A stretch of 58,398 nt of DNA from positions 1-58,398 of the forward strand of contig NZ_JABBCH010000022.1 in assembly GCF_012952295.1 (NCBI RefSeq), written 5' to 3'. The translations under genes were made by a program, and so were the position numbers. Numbering within the stretch: position 1 is the first letter of the stretch; each line of letters opens with the position of its first letter. The notes under the pieces are model-generated. The model did no database searches, was not told the DNA's origin, and worked only from the letters and a program-made list of their open reading frames with translations. Shown here in pieces: positions 23,430-31,792 of the stretch. The DNA is from Crystallibacter degradans. GTDB taxonomy: Bacteria > Actinomycetota > Actinomycetes > Actinomycetales > Micrococcaceae.

Positions 23430-24769
23430 GCGCCCACCAGGCTCTGGCCGCAGACCCGCAAGGTCTGTCCGTTAATGCCGCCGGCCGCATCGCTGACCAG
23501 GAAGGAGATTGTCTCGGCGACGTCGAGCGGAAGTCCGCCCTGCTGCAGGGACGGCAGCATCCGGCGTGCGATTTCCCGCGTCGCCATGGGAATCTTTGCC
23601 GTCATCTCTGTTTCGATGAAGCCGGGAGCGACGGCGTTAATGGTGCCGCCGCGTTCGGCGAAGGCCGCCGCGGAGGCGGCAACCATGCCGATGACCCCGG
23701 CTTTAGAGGCCGCATAATTAGTTTGCCCCCGGTTGCCGGCGATGCCGCTGGTCGAAGCAAGCGAGACCACCTGCGGAACCTGCGGGAACAGCTCGGAGGC
23801 GAGCAGTACCTCGTTGATCCGCAGCTGGGAGGCGAGATTGACGCTGATCACCGAATTCCACTTTGCTTCATCCATGTTCGCCAGCAGTTTGTCCCGGGTA
23901 ATGCCGGCATTGTGGACCACGATGTCCAGCCTTCCATAGCGGCTGTGGGCGTGATCCAGGATTTTCTGCCCGGCGGTTTCACCGGTGATATCGAGCTGCA
24001 GCGCCGTTCCGCCGGTTTCATTGGATACCTTCACCAGCTGCTCGCCGGCGGCCGGTACATCCACGCAGATGACCCGGGCGCCGTCGCGGTGCAGGACCTT
24101 GGCTATGGCAGCGCCGATGCCACGGGCTGCACCGGTAACGACGGCGACCTGCCCTGCCAGCGGCCGGTCAAAGTCTGCCGGCAACTCTCCTTGTGGCGAC
24201 CCGACGAGCACGAACTGACCATCCACGTAAGCACTGCGTCCGGACAGGAAAAAGCGCAGGGCTGCCAGCGCACTCGGCGCCTGGGCGTCTACGGCGTCGT
24301 CGAGCAAGATGCCGTTTCCGGTAGCGCCGCCACGCAGTTCATGCGCCAGGGAGCGCAGCGCGCCCTCGATCCCCTGCCGGGCAGCGGCCCGTGCCGGGGC
24401 ATCCGCAGTGGAGGCCGGACGCGAGATCGTCACGACGCGCCCACCCGGGAGGAGGCTCCGCAGCGAGGAGCCGACGGCCAACATGGGCTCGGCAAGGTCC
24501 TCGGGATCGGATACCTCGTCCAGCACAGCGATGATCGCCCCCAGCTTGTCCTTGGGCCCGGCGTGCCGGCGCACATCGAGTCCCCAGGCCAGCAGTTCCG
24601 TGGCCAGCGCCTCGGTACCGGCACTGCTGCCGATCAGGAGCACGGGTCCGGGGACCAAGGGCTGGCCCGGGTGGTAGCGCCGCAGGATGGCCGGCCGTGG
24701 CAGGCCAAGCTTCTTTGCAATGTTCTTGGACAGCCCGCTGTTGACGAGCGTCAGGTAGGAATCCGTCAT
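23426..24769 (-). CDS. fabG4: high-molecular-weight 3-oxoacyl reductase, FabG4 type
   Basis: 447 residues, a two-domain short-chain reductase. The N-terminal flavodoxin-like domain (about 1-200) lacks a complete nucleotide motif. The C-terminal domain is a full SDR with VTGAARGIGA (211-220), HNAG (286-289), Ser339, Tyr352 and Lys356. This matches the HMwFabG/FabG4 group (Rv0242c-like), which reduces long-chain 3-oxoacyl-CoA or ACP using NADH. It lies four bases after fadA2 and overlaps the MaoC gene, a tight operon. Confidence 0.9.
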   Translation of the reverse strand: MTDSYLTLVNSGLSKNIAKKLGLPRPAILRRYHPGQPLVPGPVLLIGSSAGTEALATELLAWGLDVRRHAGPKDKLGAIIAVLDEVSDPEDLAEPMLAVGSSLRSLLPGGRVVTISRPASTADAPARAAARQGIEGALRSLAHELRGGATGNGILLDDAVDAQAPSALAALRFFLSGRSAYVDGQFVLVGSPQGELPADFDRPLAGQVAVVTGAARGIGAAIAKVLHRDGARVICVDVPAAGEQLVKVSNETGGTALQLDITGETAGQKILDHAHSRYGRLDIVVHNAGITRDKLLANMDEAKWNSVISVNLASQLRINEVLLASELFPQVPQVVSLASTSGIAGNRGQTNYAASKAGVIGMVAASAAAFAERGGTINAVAPGFIETEMTAKIPMATREIARRMLPSLQQGGLPLDVAETISFLVSDAAGGINGQTLRVCGQSLVGA

Positions 24770-24772
24770 GGC

Positions 24773-26122
24773 TTAGCGGGCCTCCAGGATGGCTACGACG
24801 CCCTGTCCGCCTGCTGCGCAGACCGAAATCAGTCCGCGTCCGCGGTTGCCCTCCGCTGCCGCTTTCTCATGGAGCAGCTTGGCCAGCGCCGCTACAATCC
24901 GTCCCCCGGTCGCTGCGAAGGGATGACCGGCCGCGAGCGACGAACCGTTGACGTTGAGTTTGCTGCGGTCGATGGCGCCGAGCGGTTTGTCCAGCCCGAG
25001 CTTGTTGCGGCAGAATTCTTCGCTCTCCCACGCCGCCAGATGGCACAGCACGGTGCCGGCAAAAGCTTCGTGGATCTCAAAGTAGTCGAAGTCATCGAAG
25101 GTGAGGTTGTTCCGCGCCAGCAACCGCGGCACGGCGTAGGCCGGCGCCATCAGCAGCCCTTCCTTGCCGTGCACGAAGTCCACGGCTGCCGCTTCCGAGT
25201 CGACTATGTCCGCAAGCATAGGCAGGTCGTGCGCGCGGGCATAGTCTTCCGAGCCGATCAGGACCGTCGAGGCGCCGTCGGTCAGCGGTGTGGAGTTGCC
25301 GGCGGTCATTGTTGCTTTGTCGCCCAGGCTCTTGCCGAATACCGGTCCAAGCTTGCCGAGCTTCTCCAGCGAGGTGTCGGCGCGAAGATTCGCATCGCGG
25401 GTGAGGCCATGGTACGGGGTGACCAGATCGTCGAAGAAGCCGCGGTCATAGGCGGCGGCAAGGTTCTTGTGACTGGCCAGGGCCAGTTCGTCCTGTGCTT
25501 CCCGGGAGATGTTCCAGGCGGCAGTGGTGAGGGCCTGGTGCTCCCCCATCGACAGCCCGGTACGAGGTTCGGCCGTACCAGGGGCGTTGGGTGCCAGGTC
25601 CTTTGGCCTGAGTTTGGCCACAGCCGTGAGCTTCTGCTGCAGGGTCTTCGCGCGGTTGAGCTCCAGCAGTACTGCGCGCAGTCCCTCGCTGACTGCTATC
25701 GGTGCGTCCGAGGCGGAGTCCACACCGCCCGCAATTCCCGATTCGATCTGGCCCAGTTTGATCTTGTTCGCCAGTCCCATGACCGTTTCCAACCCAGTGG
25801 CGCAGGCCTGCTGCAGGTCGTAAACGGGCGTCTCCGGTGAGAGGGCGGAGCCGAGCACGGCTTCGCGGGTGAGGTTAAAGTCCCGGGAGTGCTTGAGTAC
25901 CGCCCCGGCGGCGACTTCGCCGATACGTTCGTCCTGCAGGCCGAAGCGTGCAACCAGGCCATCGAGTGCCGCCGTGAGCATGTCTTGGTTGCTGGCGTTG
26001 GTGTAGGCGCCATTGGCGCGGGCGAAGGGGATGCGGTTTCCACCGATGACTACCGCCTTGCGGATTCCCGCACCAGCGGCGGAGTCAGTGGAAGCGGCGG
26101 ATACATCTGGTGAAGCAGCCAT
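24773..26122 (-). CDS. fadA2: acetyl-CoA C-acyltransferase (thiolase), FadA2 type
   Basis: 449 residues. Thiolase catalytic residues are Cys107 in QQACATG, His400 in AAGHPFAATGGR, and Cys435 in SVCAAGGQG. Thiolases cleave or form the bond between acetyl-CoA and acyl-CoA. It is the first gene of the minus-strand unit fadA2-fabG4-MaoC(-kynU). The ATG has GAGGAG about nine bases upstream. The 74-base gap to the divergent TetR gene holds a palindromic operator, so this operon is probably repressed by that TetR. Confidence 0.9.
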   Translation of the reverse strand: MAASPDVSAASTDSAAGAGIRKAVVIGGNRIPFARANGAYTNASNQDMLTAALDGLVARFGLQDERIGEVAAGAVLKHSRDFNLTREAVLGSALSPETPVYDLQQACATGLETVMGLANKIKLGQIESGIAGGVDSASDAPIAVSEGLRAVLLELNRAKTLQQKLTAVAKLRPKDLAPNAPGTAEPRTGLSMGEHQALTTAAWNISREAQDELALASHKNLAAAYDRGFFDDLVTPYHGLTRDANLRADTSLEKLGKLGPVFGKSLGDKATMTAGNSTPLTDGASTVLIGSEDYARAHDLPMLADIVDSEAAAVDFVHGKEGLLMAPAYAVPRLLARNNLTFDDFDYFEIHEAFAGTVLCHLAAWESEEFCRNKLGLDKPLGAIDRSKLNVNGSSLAAGHPFAATGGRIVAALAKLLHEKAAAEGNRGRGLISVCAAGGQGVVAILEAR

Positions 26123-26152
26123 GGGGGCATTCTCCTCGGAGCTTGGTGGCAG

Positions 26153-26194
26153 ATCAGGTATTACTGCTACCTAGCGTACCTGATACGCTAGGTA
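26153..26194. promoter_or_regulatory. TetR operator: two overlapping inverted repeats in a divergent promoter
   Basis: TACCTAGCGTA (26168-26178) and TACGCTAGGTA (26184-26194) are perfect 11-bp arms around a 5-bp centre. A second pair, ATCAGGTA (26153-26160) and TACCTGAT (26177-26184), interlocks with it. For the plus-strand TetR gene, TTACTG (26161-26166), 17 bases, then TACGCT (26184-26189) is a promoter whose start point would be the GTG at 26197. That makes it a leaderless mRNA with the operator covering the spacer and -10. Autorepression and control of fadA2 are inferred from the position. Confidence 0.75.
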
Positions 26195-26196
26195 TC

Positions 26197-26928
26197 GTGA
26201 ATACAGCTCTTGCGCACGGACAACCTGCAGCAGATGGAAGATCGGCGCGGTGGGATGCCCATCGGGTGACACGGCGCCGGGAACTCATCAGGGCGGCTCG
26301 GCAGGCTGTGCACCGGCTGGGTCCGGACGCTTCGATGGAAGAGATCGCCGCGGCGGCAGGCACCTCCAAACCAGTCTTCTACCGCTATTTCGGCGATAAG
26401 GCAGGTCTCCAGCGGGCGGTCGGCGAAGTGGTGATCGGACGCATGCAGAACAAACTGCAGGAAGCGGCGGAGACAGCAACAACGGCCCGCGAAGGCCTGC
26501 ACGCGATGGTTTCGGTCTACCTGCAGATGGCTGAATCATCGCCCCATGTCTATGCCTTTGTTACCCGGCCCGGCGGAGCAGACCCATCTGCTCCAACGGG
26601 AATCGAGCCGGACGGCGCCGGTGGCGCAGCGGTCCTGAGCCACTTTTTCGCGGCCGTGACGACCATGATGGCGGCTCCGTTCCGTGCCCATCTGACAGCC
26701 GGCATGAGCACCGAAGCCCAGCTCAAAGCCGCTGCATACTGGCCTCCCGCCGCCATCGGCATGGTCCGTGCGGCTGGCGAGCATTGGCTCGGAACACCCG
26801 AAGGTGACGATAAGCCCAGCAGGGAGCAAATGACGGAGCAGCTCACCGGTTGGCTCTTTGACGGTATCGCCCAGATCGCGTCGAATGCCGGCACCAGCAC
26901 TAGCAACAAGAACAAAACCACCAGCTGA
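26197..26928 (+). CDS. TetR-family transcriptional regulator of lipid genes
   Basis: 243 residues. The N-terminal helix-turn-helix is RRRELIRAARQAVHRLGPD, MEEIAAAAGTSKPVFYRYF and GDKAGLQRAVGE. The C-terminal all-helical ligand domain is unassigned; acyl-CoA is a plausible ligand from the neighbours. The GTG start at 26197 is preferred over an ATG 87 bases upstream because that longer form would read through the operator and promoter. Only ten bases separate it from the acyl-CoA dehydrogenase gene, so the two form one transcript. Confidence 0.83.
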   Translation: MNTALAHGQPAADGRSARWDAHRVTRRRELIRAARQAVHRLGPDASMEEIAAAAGTSKPVFYRYFGDKAGLQRAVGEVVIGRMQNKLQEAAETATTAREGLHAMVSVYLQMAESSPHVYAFVTRPGGADPSAPTGIEPDGAGGAAVLSHFFAAVTTMMAAPFRAHLTAGMSTEAQLKAAAYWPPAAIGMVRAAGEHWLGTPEGDDKPSREQMTEQLTGWLFDGIAQIASNAGTSTSNKNKTTS

Positions 26929-26938
26929 AGGATCAAGG

Positions 26939-29056
26939 ATGACCCAAGTGACAGTCCCCCAAACAAGCGCCCCCGAACTCCCGGAAGACGGCATCGCGGC
27001 CCCGGCCGCCGTCGATGTTGCCGCTCTGGGCGGCCATCTGCTCGGCAAATGGGCGGACATCCGACGGCAGGCACGCGAGCTGGCCGGCCGCCCCGAGGTT
27101 CAGGGCATCGACGGGCTGACCATGACCGAACACCGGGAACGGGTAACCGGTCAGCTCAAATACCTCGTGGACAGCGGTGCCGTCCACCGCGCGTTCCCGA
27201 AACACCTCGGCGGAGAAGACAACCACGGCGGCAACATCGCTGGCTTCGAGGAACTCGTGGTGGCGGATCCGTCGCTGCAGATTAAGGCCGGTGTCCAATG
27301 GGGGCTCTTCGGCTCAGCAGTGCTCCACCTGGGCACGAAGGAACACCACGACAAGTGGTTGCCGGGGATCATGAACATGGATATTCCGGGCGCCTTTGCC
27401 ATGACGGAAACGGGGCATGGCTCCGATGTCGCCAGCATCGGCACGACCGCCACATACGATCCGCAGAGCCAGGAATTCGTGCTGCACACTCCGTTCCGCG
27501 CGGCCTGGAAAGACTATCTGGGCAACGCCGCCAAGGACGGGGTTGCCGCCGTCGTTTTTGCGCATCTGATCACCCGCGGGGTTGACCACGGTGTGCACGC
27601 CTTCTTTGTGCCCATCCGCGACGAACAGCGCAACTTCCTGCCCGGCGTCGGCGGTGAGGATGATGGCCTCAAGGGTGGTTTGAACGGCATCGACAACGGC
27701 CGGCTGCACTTTGACCACGTCCGCATTCCCCGCACCAACCTGCTCAACCGCTACGGTGACGTCGCCGCAGACGGCACCTACAGCTCCTCCATTGCCAGTC
27801 CGGGCCGGCGCTTCTTCACGATGCTGGGGACTCTCGTGCAGGGCAGGGTGTCCCTGGACGGTGCAGCCGTGGCCGCAAGTAAGGTAGCACTGTCCATCGC
27901 GATCAAGTATGCCAACGAGCGTCGCCAGTTCAACGCAGCTTCGGACACTACCGAGGAAGTGCTGATGGACTACCAGCGCCATCAGCGGCGCCTGCTGCCG
28001 CGGCTCGCGACGACATATGCGGCCTCCTTCGCCCATGAGGAACTGCTCGAGCAGTTCGATGGTGTCTTTTCGGGAGCCCACGACACCGACGAAGACCGAC
28101 AGGACCTGGAGACGTTGGCCGCGGCCCTCAAATCCTTGAGTACCTGGCACGCCCTTGACACCATTCAGGAGTGCCGCGAGGCCTGCGGCGGCGCCGGATA
28201 CCTCGCCGAGAACCGGCTCCCGTCGCTGTACGCCGATCTGGATGTCTACGCTACCTTCGAGGGGGACAACAACGTCCTGCTGCAGCTGGTCGCCAAGCGT
28301 TTGCTGGCGGACTACGCCAAGGAATTCCGCCATGCCGACTTCGGCGTGATGGCCCGCTGGGTGGCCCACAAGGCCGCCGACGCCACGCTGCATAGGACCG
28401 GCCTGCGGCAGGTCGCCCAGACCTTTGTGGACAGTGGCTCCGAGAAGAAGTCCGCCAATTATCTCAAGGATGAAAACACCCAGCGCCAATTGCTGACGGA
28501 GCGGGTGTCCGCGATGGTCAAGGAGGCGGGCAATGCCTTGCGCAGCGCCAACAGGATGCCCCAGGCCGAAGCCGCAGCGCTGTTCAATGAGCACCAGAAC
28601 GAACTCATCGAGGCGGCGCGGGCCCATGCCGAGTTGCTGCAGTGGGAGGCCTTCACCAGGGCGCTGCCCGGCATCGAGGACCGGGACACCCGCCAGGTCC
28701 TGACCTGGGTCCGTGACCTGTTCGGGCTGGGTCTGGTGGAGAAGAACCTCGGCTGGTACCTGATGAACGGCCGGCTCTCCGCGCAGCGCGCCAGGACGCT
28801 CGGCGACTACATCAACAGGCTGTTTTCCCGTCTGCGCCCGTTCTCGCTGGACCTTGTGGATGCCTTTGGCTACGGCCCGGAGCATTTGCGCGCGAAAATC
28901 GCCTCCGGTGCGGAAGGCGCGCGCCAGGACGAGGCCATGGCCTATGCACGCAGACGCCGGGCCAGCGGCGAGGCTCCCGTGGATGAGAAGATCCTCATCG
29001 CCCGCCAGAAGGCGGCGGCCAAGCGAGAGAAACGCCAGGCCGCGGCCGGGAGCTGA
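26939..29056 (+). CDS. acyl-CoA dehydrogenase, FadE5-like
   Basis: 705 residues, longer than typical 380-residue acyl-CoA dehydrogenases and in the large FadE5-like class. Visible are FAMTETGHGSDVASIGTTATY (FAD/substrate loop), IKYANERRQFNAASDTTEEV, CREACGGAGYLAENRLP, and YATFEGDNNVLLQLVAKRLL with the catalytic-glutamate region. The C-terminal 200 residues are helical and end in a Lys/Arg/Ala-rich tail. FAD-dependent alpha,beta-dehydrogenation of acyl-CoA is expected. It is transcribed behind the TetR gene and divergent from fadA2/fabG4/MaoC, together making a complete beta-oxidation-type set apart from acyl-CoA ligase. Confidence 0.87.
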   Translation: MTQVTVPQTSAPELPEDGIAAPAAVDVAALGGHLLGKWADIRRQARELAGRPEVQGIDGLTMTEHRERVTGQLKYLVDSGAVHRAFPKHLGGEDNHGGNIAGFEELVVADPSLQIKAGVQWGLFGSAVLHLGTKEHHDKWLPGIMNMDIPGAFAMTETGHGSDVASIGTTATYDPQSQEFVLHTPFRAAWKDYLGNAAKDGVAAVVFAHLITRGVDHGVHAFFVPIRDEQRNFLPGVGGEDDGLKGGLNGIDNGRLHFDHVRIPRTNLLNRYGDVAADGTYSSSIASPGRRFFTMLGTLVQGRVSLDGAAVAASKVALSIAIKYANERRQFNAASDTTEEVLMDYQRHQRRLLPRLATTYAASFAHEELLEQFDGVFSGAHDTDEDRQDLETLAAALKSLSTWHALDTIQECREACGGAGYLAENRLPSLYADLDVYATFEGDNNVLLQLVAKRLLADYAKEFRHADFGVMARWVAHKAADATLHRTGLRQVAQTFVDSGSEKKSANYLKDENTQRQLLTERVSAMVKEAGNALRSANRMPQAEAAALFNEHQNELIEAARAHAELLQWEAFTRALPGIEDRDTRQVLTWVRDLFGLGLVEKNLGWYLMNGRLSAQRARTLGDYINRLFSRLRPFSLDLVDAFGYGPEHLRAKIASGAEGARQDEAMAYARRRRASGEAPVDEKILIARQKAAAKREKRQAAAGS

Positions 29057-29066
29057 CAAACGCCCA

Positions 29067-29100
29067 GCCCCGCCGGCCAAAGTTGCCGACTCGGCGGGGC
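29067..29100. terminator. convergent terminator after the FadE5-like gene
   Basis: GCCCCGCCG (29067-29075) and CGGCGGGGC (29092-29100) form a perfect 9-bp stem with a 16-base loop. It is placed between the convergent acyl-CoA dehydrogenase and glycogen-synthase genes. No T run follows. Confidence 0.65.
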
Positions 29101-29108
29101 CTAACGTT

Positions 29109-30305
29109 CTACTTCAGTACGCTGCGGTAGACCTCAAGAGTGGTCTCCGCGATGGAATGCCAGGAGAAATGCTCCTCCGCCCGGCGCCGTCCGGCCTCGC
29201 CCTGCTTCCGGGCGCGGGCCGGGTCGTTGACCGTCTCAGTCAACGCGGCGGCGAAATCCTGCACGAACTTTTCGGGATCCAGCGGCGTTCCGGTGCCGTC
29301 CTGGACCTGCTCCAGCGGAACCAACGTGCCGGTGACGCCATGGTCGACTACCTCCGGAATGCCTCCGGTGGCGCTGGCGACGACCGCGGCACCACAGGCC
29401 ATGGCTTCGAGGTTAACGATGCCAAGGGGTTCGTAAATGGACGGGCAGGCAAAGGCGGTCGCATGGCTGAGCACCTGGATGAGCTCGTTCCGGGGAAGCA
29501 TCCGCTCGATCAGCACCACGCCGTCGCGTTCCGCGCGCAGGTCTTCGATCAAGGCGTTGACCTGGGCCCCGAGTTCCGGCGTGTCGGCCGCGCCGGCGCA
29601 GAGCACAACCTGCACCTCAGGCGGAAGCAGTTTGGCCGCACGCAACAGGTAGGGCACGCCCTTTTGACGGGTAATCCTGCCCACGAACACCACGCTGGGA
29701 CGGGACGGATCAATACCAAGGGCGCGAACGGCGTCGTCGTTTTCATCCCGCTGCCACAATTCGACGTCGATGCCGTTGTGGACGACCTTCACCTTGTCCG
29801 GGTCCACGTTGGGGTAACTGCGCAGGATGTCGTTCCGCATTCCGGCGGACACCGCGATGATTGCCGCCGCGGCCTCATAGGCCGTCTTCTCAACCCAGGA
29901 AGAAACCGCGTAGCCGCCTCCGAGTTGCTCGGCCTTCCACGGGCGGAGCGGCTCGAGTGAATGCGCGCTTAACACGTGCGGAATGTTGTGCAACAGGCTG
30001 GCCAGATGCCCGCCCATGTTGGCGTACCAGGTGTGTGAATGGACCAGGTCGGCGCCCTCGATTCCCGCGAGCATTTCGAGGTCAACTCCGAGTGTCTGGA
30101 CCGCCGGATTGGCCTCGTTCAGGGACGCCGGAACCGCATAGCTGCGCACCGTCGCCCCATGGAAGTCAGCGGGGCGGTCAGCCCCGAATGCGTGGACGCG
30201 CAGGTCCACTTTGTCTGCCAGCACACGGCTGAGCTCGGCCACATGAACACCGGCGCCGCCATAGATGGCAGGGGGGAATTCCTTCGTCACAATATCTATC
30301 CGCAC
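29109..30305 (-). CDS. glgA: glycogen synthase / maltose-1-phosphate synthase, GT4 type
   Basis: 398 residues. The N-terminal TKEFPPAIYGGAGVHVAELS is the glycogen-synthase-like glycine loop, and HSHTWYANMGG and FVGRITRQKGVPYLL follow. The C-terminal SIYEPLGIVNLEAMACGAAVVA holds the EX7E motif. This actinobacterial GT4 enzyme is annotated GlgA; in mycobacteria the same gene (also called GlgM), next to divergent glgC, makes maltose 1-phosphate from ADP-glucose and glucose 1-phosphate. Which reaction dominates here cannot be told from sequence. The 104-base gap to glgC should hold both promoters. Confidence 0.88.
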   Translation of the reverse strand: MRIDIVTKEFPPAIYGGAGVHVAELSRVLADKVDLRVHAFGADRPADFHGATVRSYAVPASLNEANPAVQTLGVDLEMLAGIEGADLVHSHTWYANMGGHLASLLHNIPHVLSAHSLEPLRPWKAEQLGGGYAVSSWVEKTAYEAAAAIIAVSAGMRNDILRSYPNVDPDKVKVVHNGIDVELWQRDENDDAVRALGIDPSRPSVVFVGRITRQKGVPYLLRAAKLLPPEVQVVLCAGAADTPELGAQVNALIEDLRAERDGVVLIERMLPRNELIQVLSHATAFACPSIYEPLGIVNLEAMACGAAVVASATGGIPEVVDHGVTGTLVPLEQVQDGTGTPLDPEKFVQDFAAALTETVNDPARARKQGEAGRRRAEEHFSWHSIAETTLEVYRSVLK

Positions 30306-30409
30306 GAAACCTAACGTAGTGCACCCGGGGGTTCTCCTCTAGTCTGAAGTCGTGGGGGACTTCATAGTTGGTTCACGGACGAACTACGCGACTGAACGGG
30401 GAAAATGCA

Positions 30410-31678
30410 ATGCCACAGAAGAAAGTTCTCGCCGTAGTCTTAGCAGGCGGCGAGGGCAAGCGGCTGATGCCATTGACGGCAGACAGGGCCAAACCGGCCG
30501 TGCCGTTTGCGGGCAGCTATCGGCTGATCGATTTCGCGCTGTCCAACCTGGTCAATTCGGAGTACCGGAAGATTGTGGTGCTGACCCAGTACAAGTCGCA
30601 CAGTCTTGACCGGCACATCTCCGAGACCTGGCGGATGGCAACCCAGCTGGGCAACTACGTGGCATCCGTGCCGGCGCAGCAGCGCCGCGGCAAGAGCTGG
30701 TTCCTGGGCAGCGCCAACGCCATTTACCAGTCGCTGAACCTGATCCATGACGAAAACCCGGACATTGTCGTCGTTATCGGGGCGGACCATGTGTACCGGA
30801 TGGACTTCTCCCAGATGGTTGAGGACCATATTGCCAGCGGCGCCCCGGCCTCCGTGGCCGCGGTCCGCCAGCCGCTGCGGCTCGCTGACCAGTTCGGCGT
30901 GATCGAAACCGACCCGCAGGCGCCGGCGCGGATCAAGGCCTTTGTCGAAAAGCCCGCCAGCACACCGGGCCTGCCGGATGATCCGGACAGCTTCCTGGCA
31001 TCCATGGGCAACTACGTGTTCAATACCGACGCGCTCCTGGCCGCCTTGGAAGCCGACGCCGAACGCCTGGACACGAACCACGATATGGGCGGGGACATCA
31101 TCCCGTATTTCGTGAACCGCGGTGAGGCTGCCGTCTACGACTTCACGGCCAACGACGTTCCCGGTTCCACGGCTGCCGACCAGCAGTACTGGCGCGACGT
31201 CGGAACGCTGGATTCCTACTACGACGCGCACATGGATTTGATCAGCCCGCTGCCGGCGTTCAACCTGTACAACCTTGAGTGGCCCATCTACACCCGGCAG
31301 TCCGTCTCGCCGCCGGCCAAACTGGTCCGCGGTGTCAGCGGTGCCGCCGGTACCGCGCTTGATTCGATCCTGTCCCAGGGTGTTGTGGTCTCCGGTGCCG
31401 AGGTCTCCGGCTCGGTTCTCGCCACAAATGTCTTTGTGGCCGAGCGGGCAGAAATATCGGACAGCGTCCTGATGGACAAGGTCACGGTGGGCGAAGGCGC
31501 TGTCATCCGCCGGGCCATTCTGGATAAGAATGTGCACGTGCCTGCGGGCGCCAGCATCGGCGTCGATGCCGCGCTGGACCGGTCGCGCGGCTTTACCGTG
31601 ACAGATTCCGGCTTGACCGTCTTGAGCAAGGGCCAGGAAGTCCTGCTCCAGGACCCGTCGCCGGTGGCCACCCCGTAA
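30410..31678 (+). CDS. glgC: glucose-1-phosphate adenylyltransferase
   Basis: 422 residues. The nucleotidyltransferase signature [15 protein letters not shown] lies at residues 9-23, followed by [30 protein letters not shown], and the substrate-binding FVEKP. The C-terminal left-handed beta-helix has hexapeptide repeats ([20 protein letters not shown]). It makes ADP-glucose for the divergent glycogen synthase. The start at 30410 follows CGGGGA by about eight bases. A hairpin terminator comes directly after the stop. Confidence 0.95.
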   Translation: MPQKKVLAVVLAGGEGKRLMPLTADRAKPAVPFAGSYRLIDFALSNLVNSEYRKIVVLTQYKSHSLDRHISETWRMATQLGNYVASVPAQQRRGKSWFLGSANAIYQSLNLIHDENPDIVVVIGADHVYRMDFSQMVEDHIASGAPASVAAVRQPLRLADQFGVIETDPQAPARIKAFVEKPASTPGLPDDPDSFLASMGNYVFNTDALLAALEADAERLDTNHDMGGDIIPYFVNRGEAAVYDFTANDVPGSTAADQQYWRDVGTLDSYYDAHMDLISPLPAFNLYNLEWPIYTRQSVSPPAKLVRGVSGAAGTALDSILSQGVVVSGAEVSGSVLATNVFVAERAEISDSVLMDKVTVGEGAVIRRAILDKNVHVPAGASIGVDAALDRSRGFTVTDSGLTVLSKGQEVLLQDPSPVATP

Positions 31679-31687
31679 GCAGGTCCT

Positions 31688-31721
31688 TGCCCCCGGGTTC
31701 AACGGACACAGCCCGGGGGCA
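31688..31721 (+). terminator. terminator of glgC
   Basis: TGCCCCCGGG (31688-31697) and CCCGGGGGCA (31712-31721) form a perfect 10-bp stem with a 14-base loop, nine bases after the glgC stop. The following sequence GTAAACTTGG has no T run. Confidence 0.75.
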
Positions 31722-31725
31722 GTAA

Positions 31726-31769
31726 ACTTGGCAAGGCCCGGTATTAATGCGGGCCGTCCCCTGCCAAGT
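31726..31769 (+). promoter_or_regulatory. two-tier leader hairpin before the SDR gene
   Basis: ACTTGGCA (31726-31733) pairs with TGCCAAGT (31762-31769), and inside it GGCCCG (31735-31740) pairs with CGGGCC (31750-31755). Together they make a stable 44-base stem-loop ending 23 bases before the ATG at 31793. It starts only four bases after the glgC terminator stem, so the two hairpins are stacked. It could be a second terminator, or a regulatory leader if the SDR gene reads through from glgC. Confidence 0.45.
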
Positions 31770-31792
31770 CTTCCGGAGTGAAACAGCACCAC

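Noticed and set aside
23723-25840. 705-codon plus-strand frame opposite fabG4 and fadA2
   Set aside because: The opposite strand has complete catalytic motifs for two known families; this frame is low-complexity and unlike any protein.
27314-29080. 588-codon minus-strand frame opposite the FadE5-like gene
   Set aside because: It is the antisense shadow of a gene with clear acyl-CoA dehydrogenase motifs.
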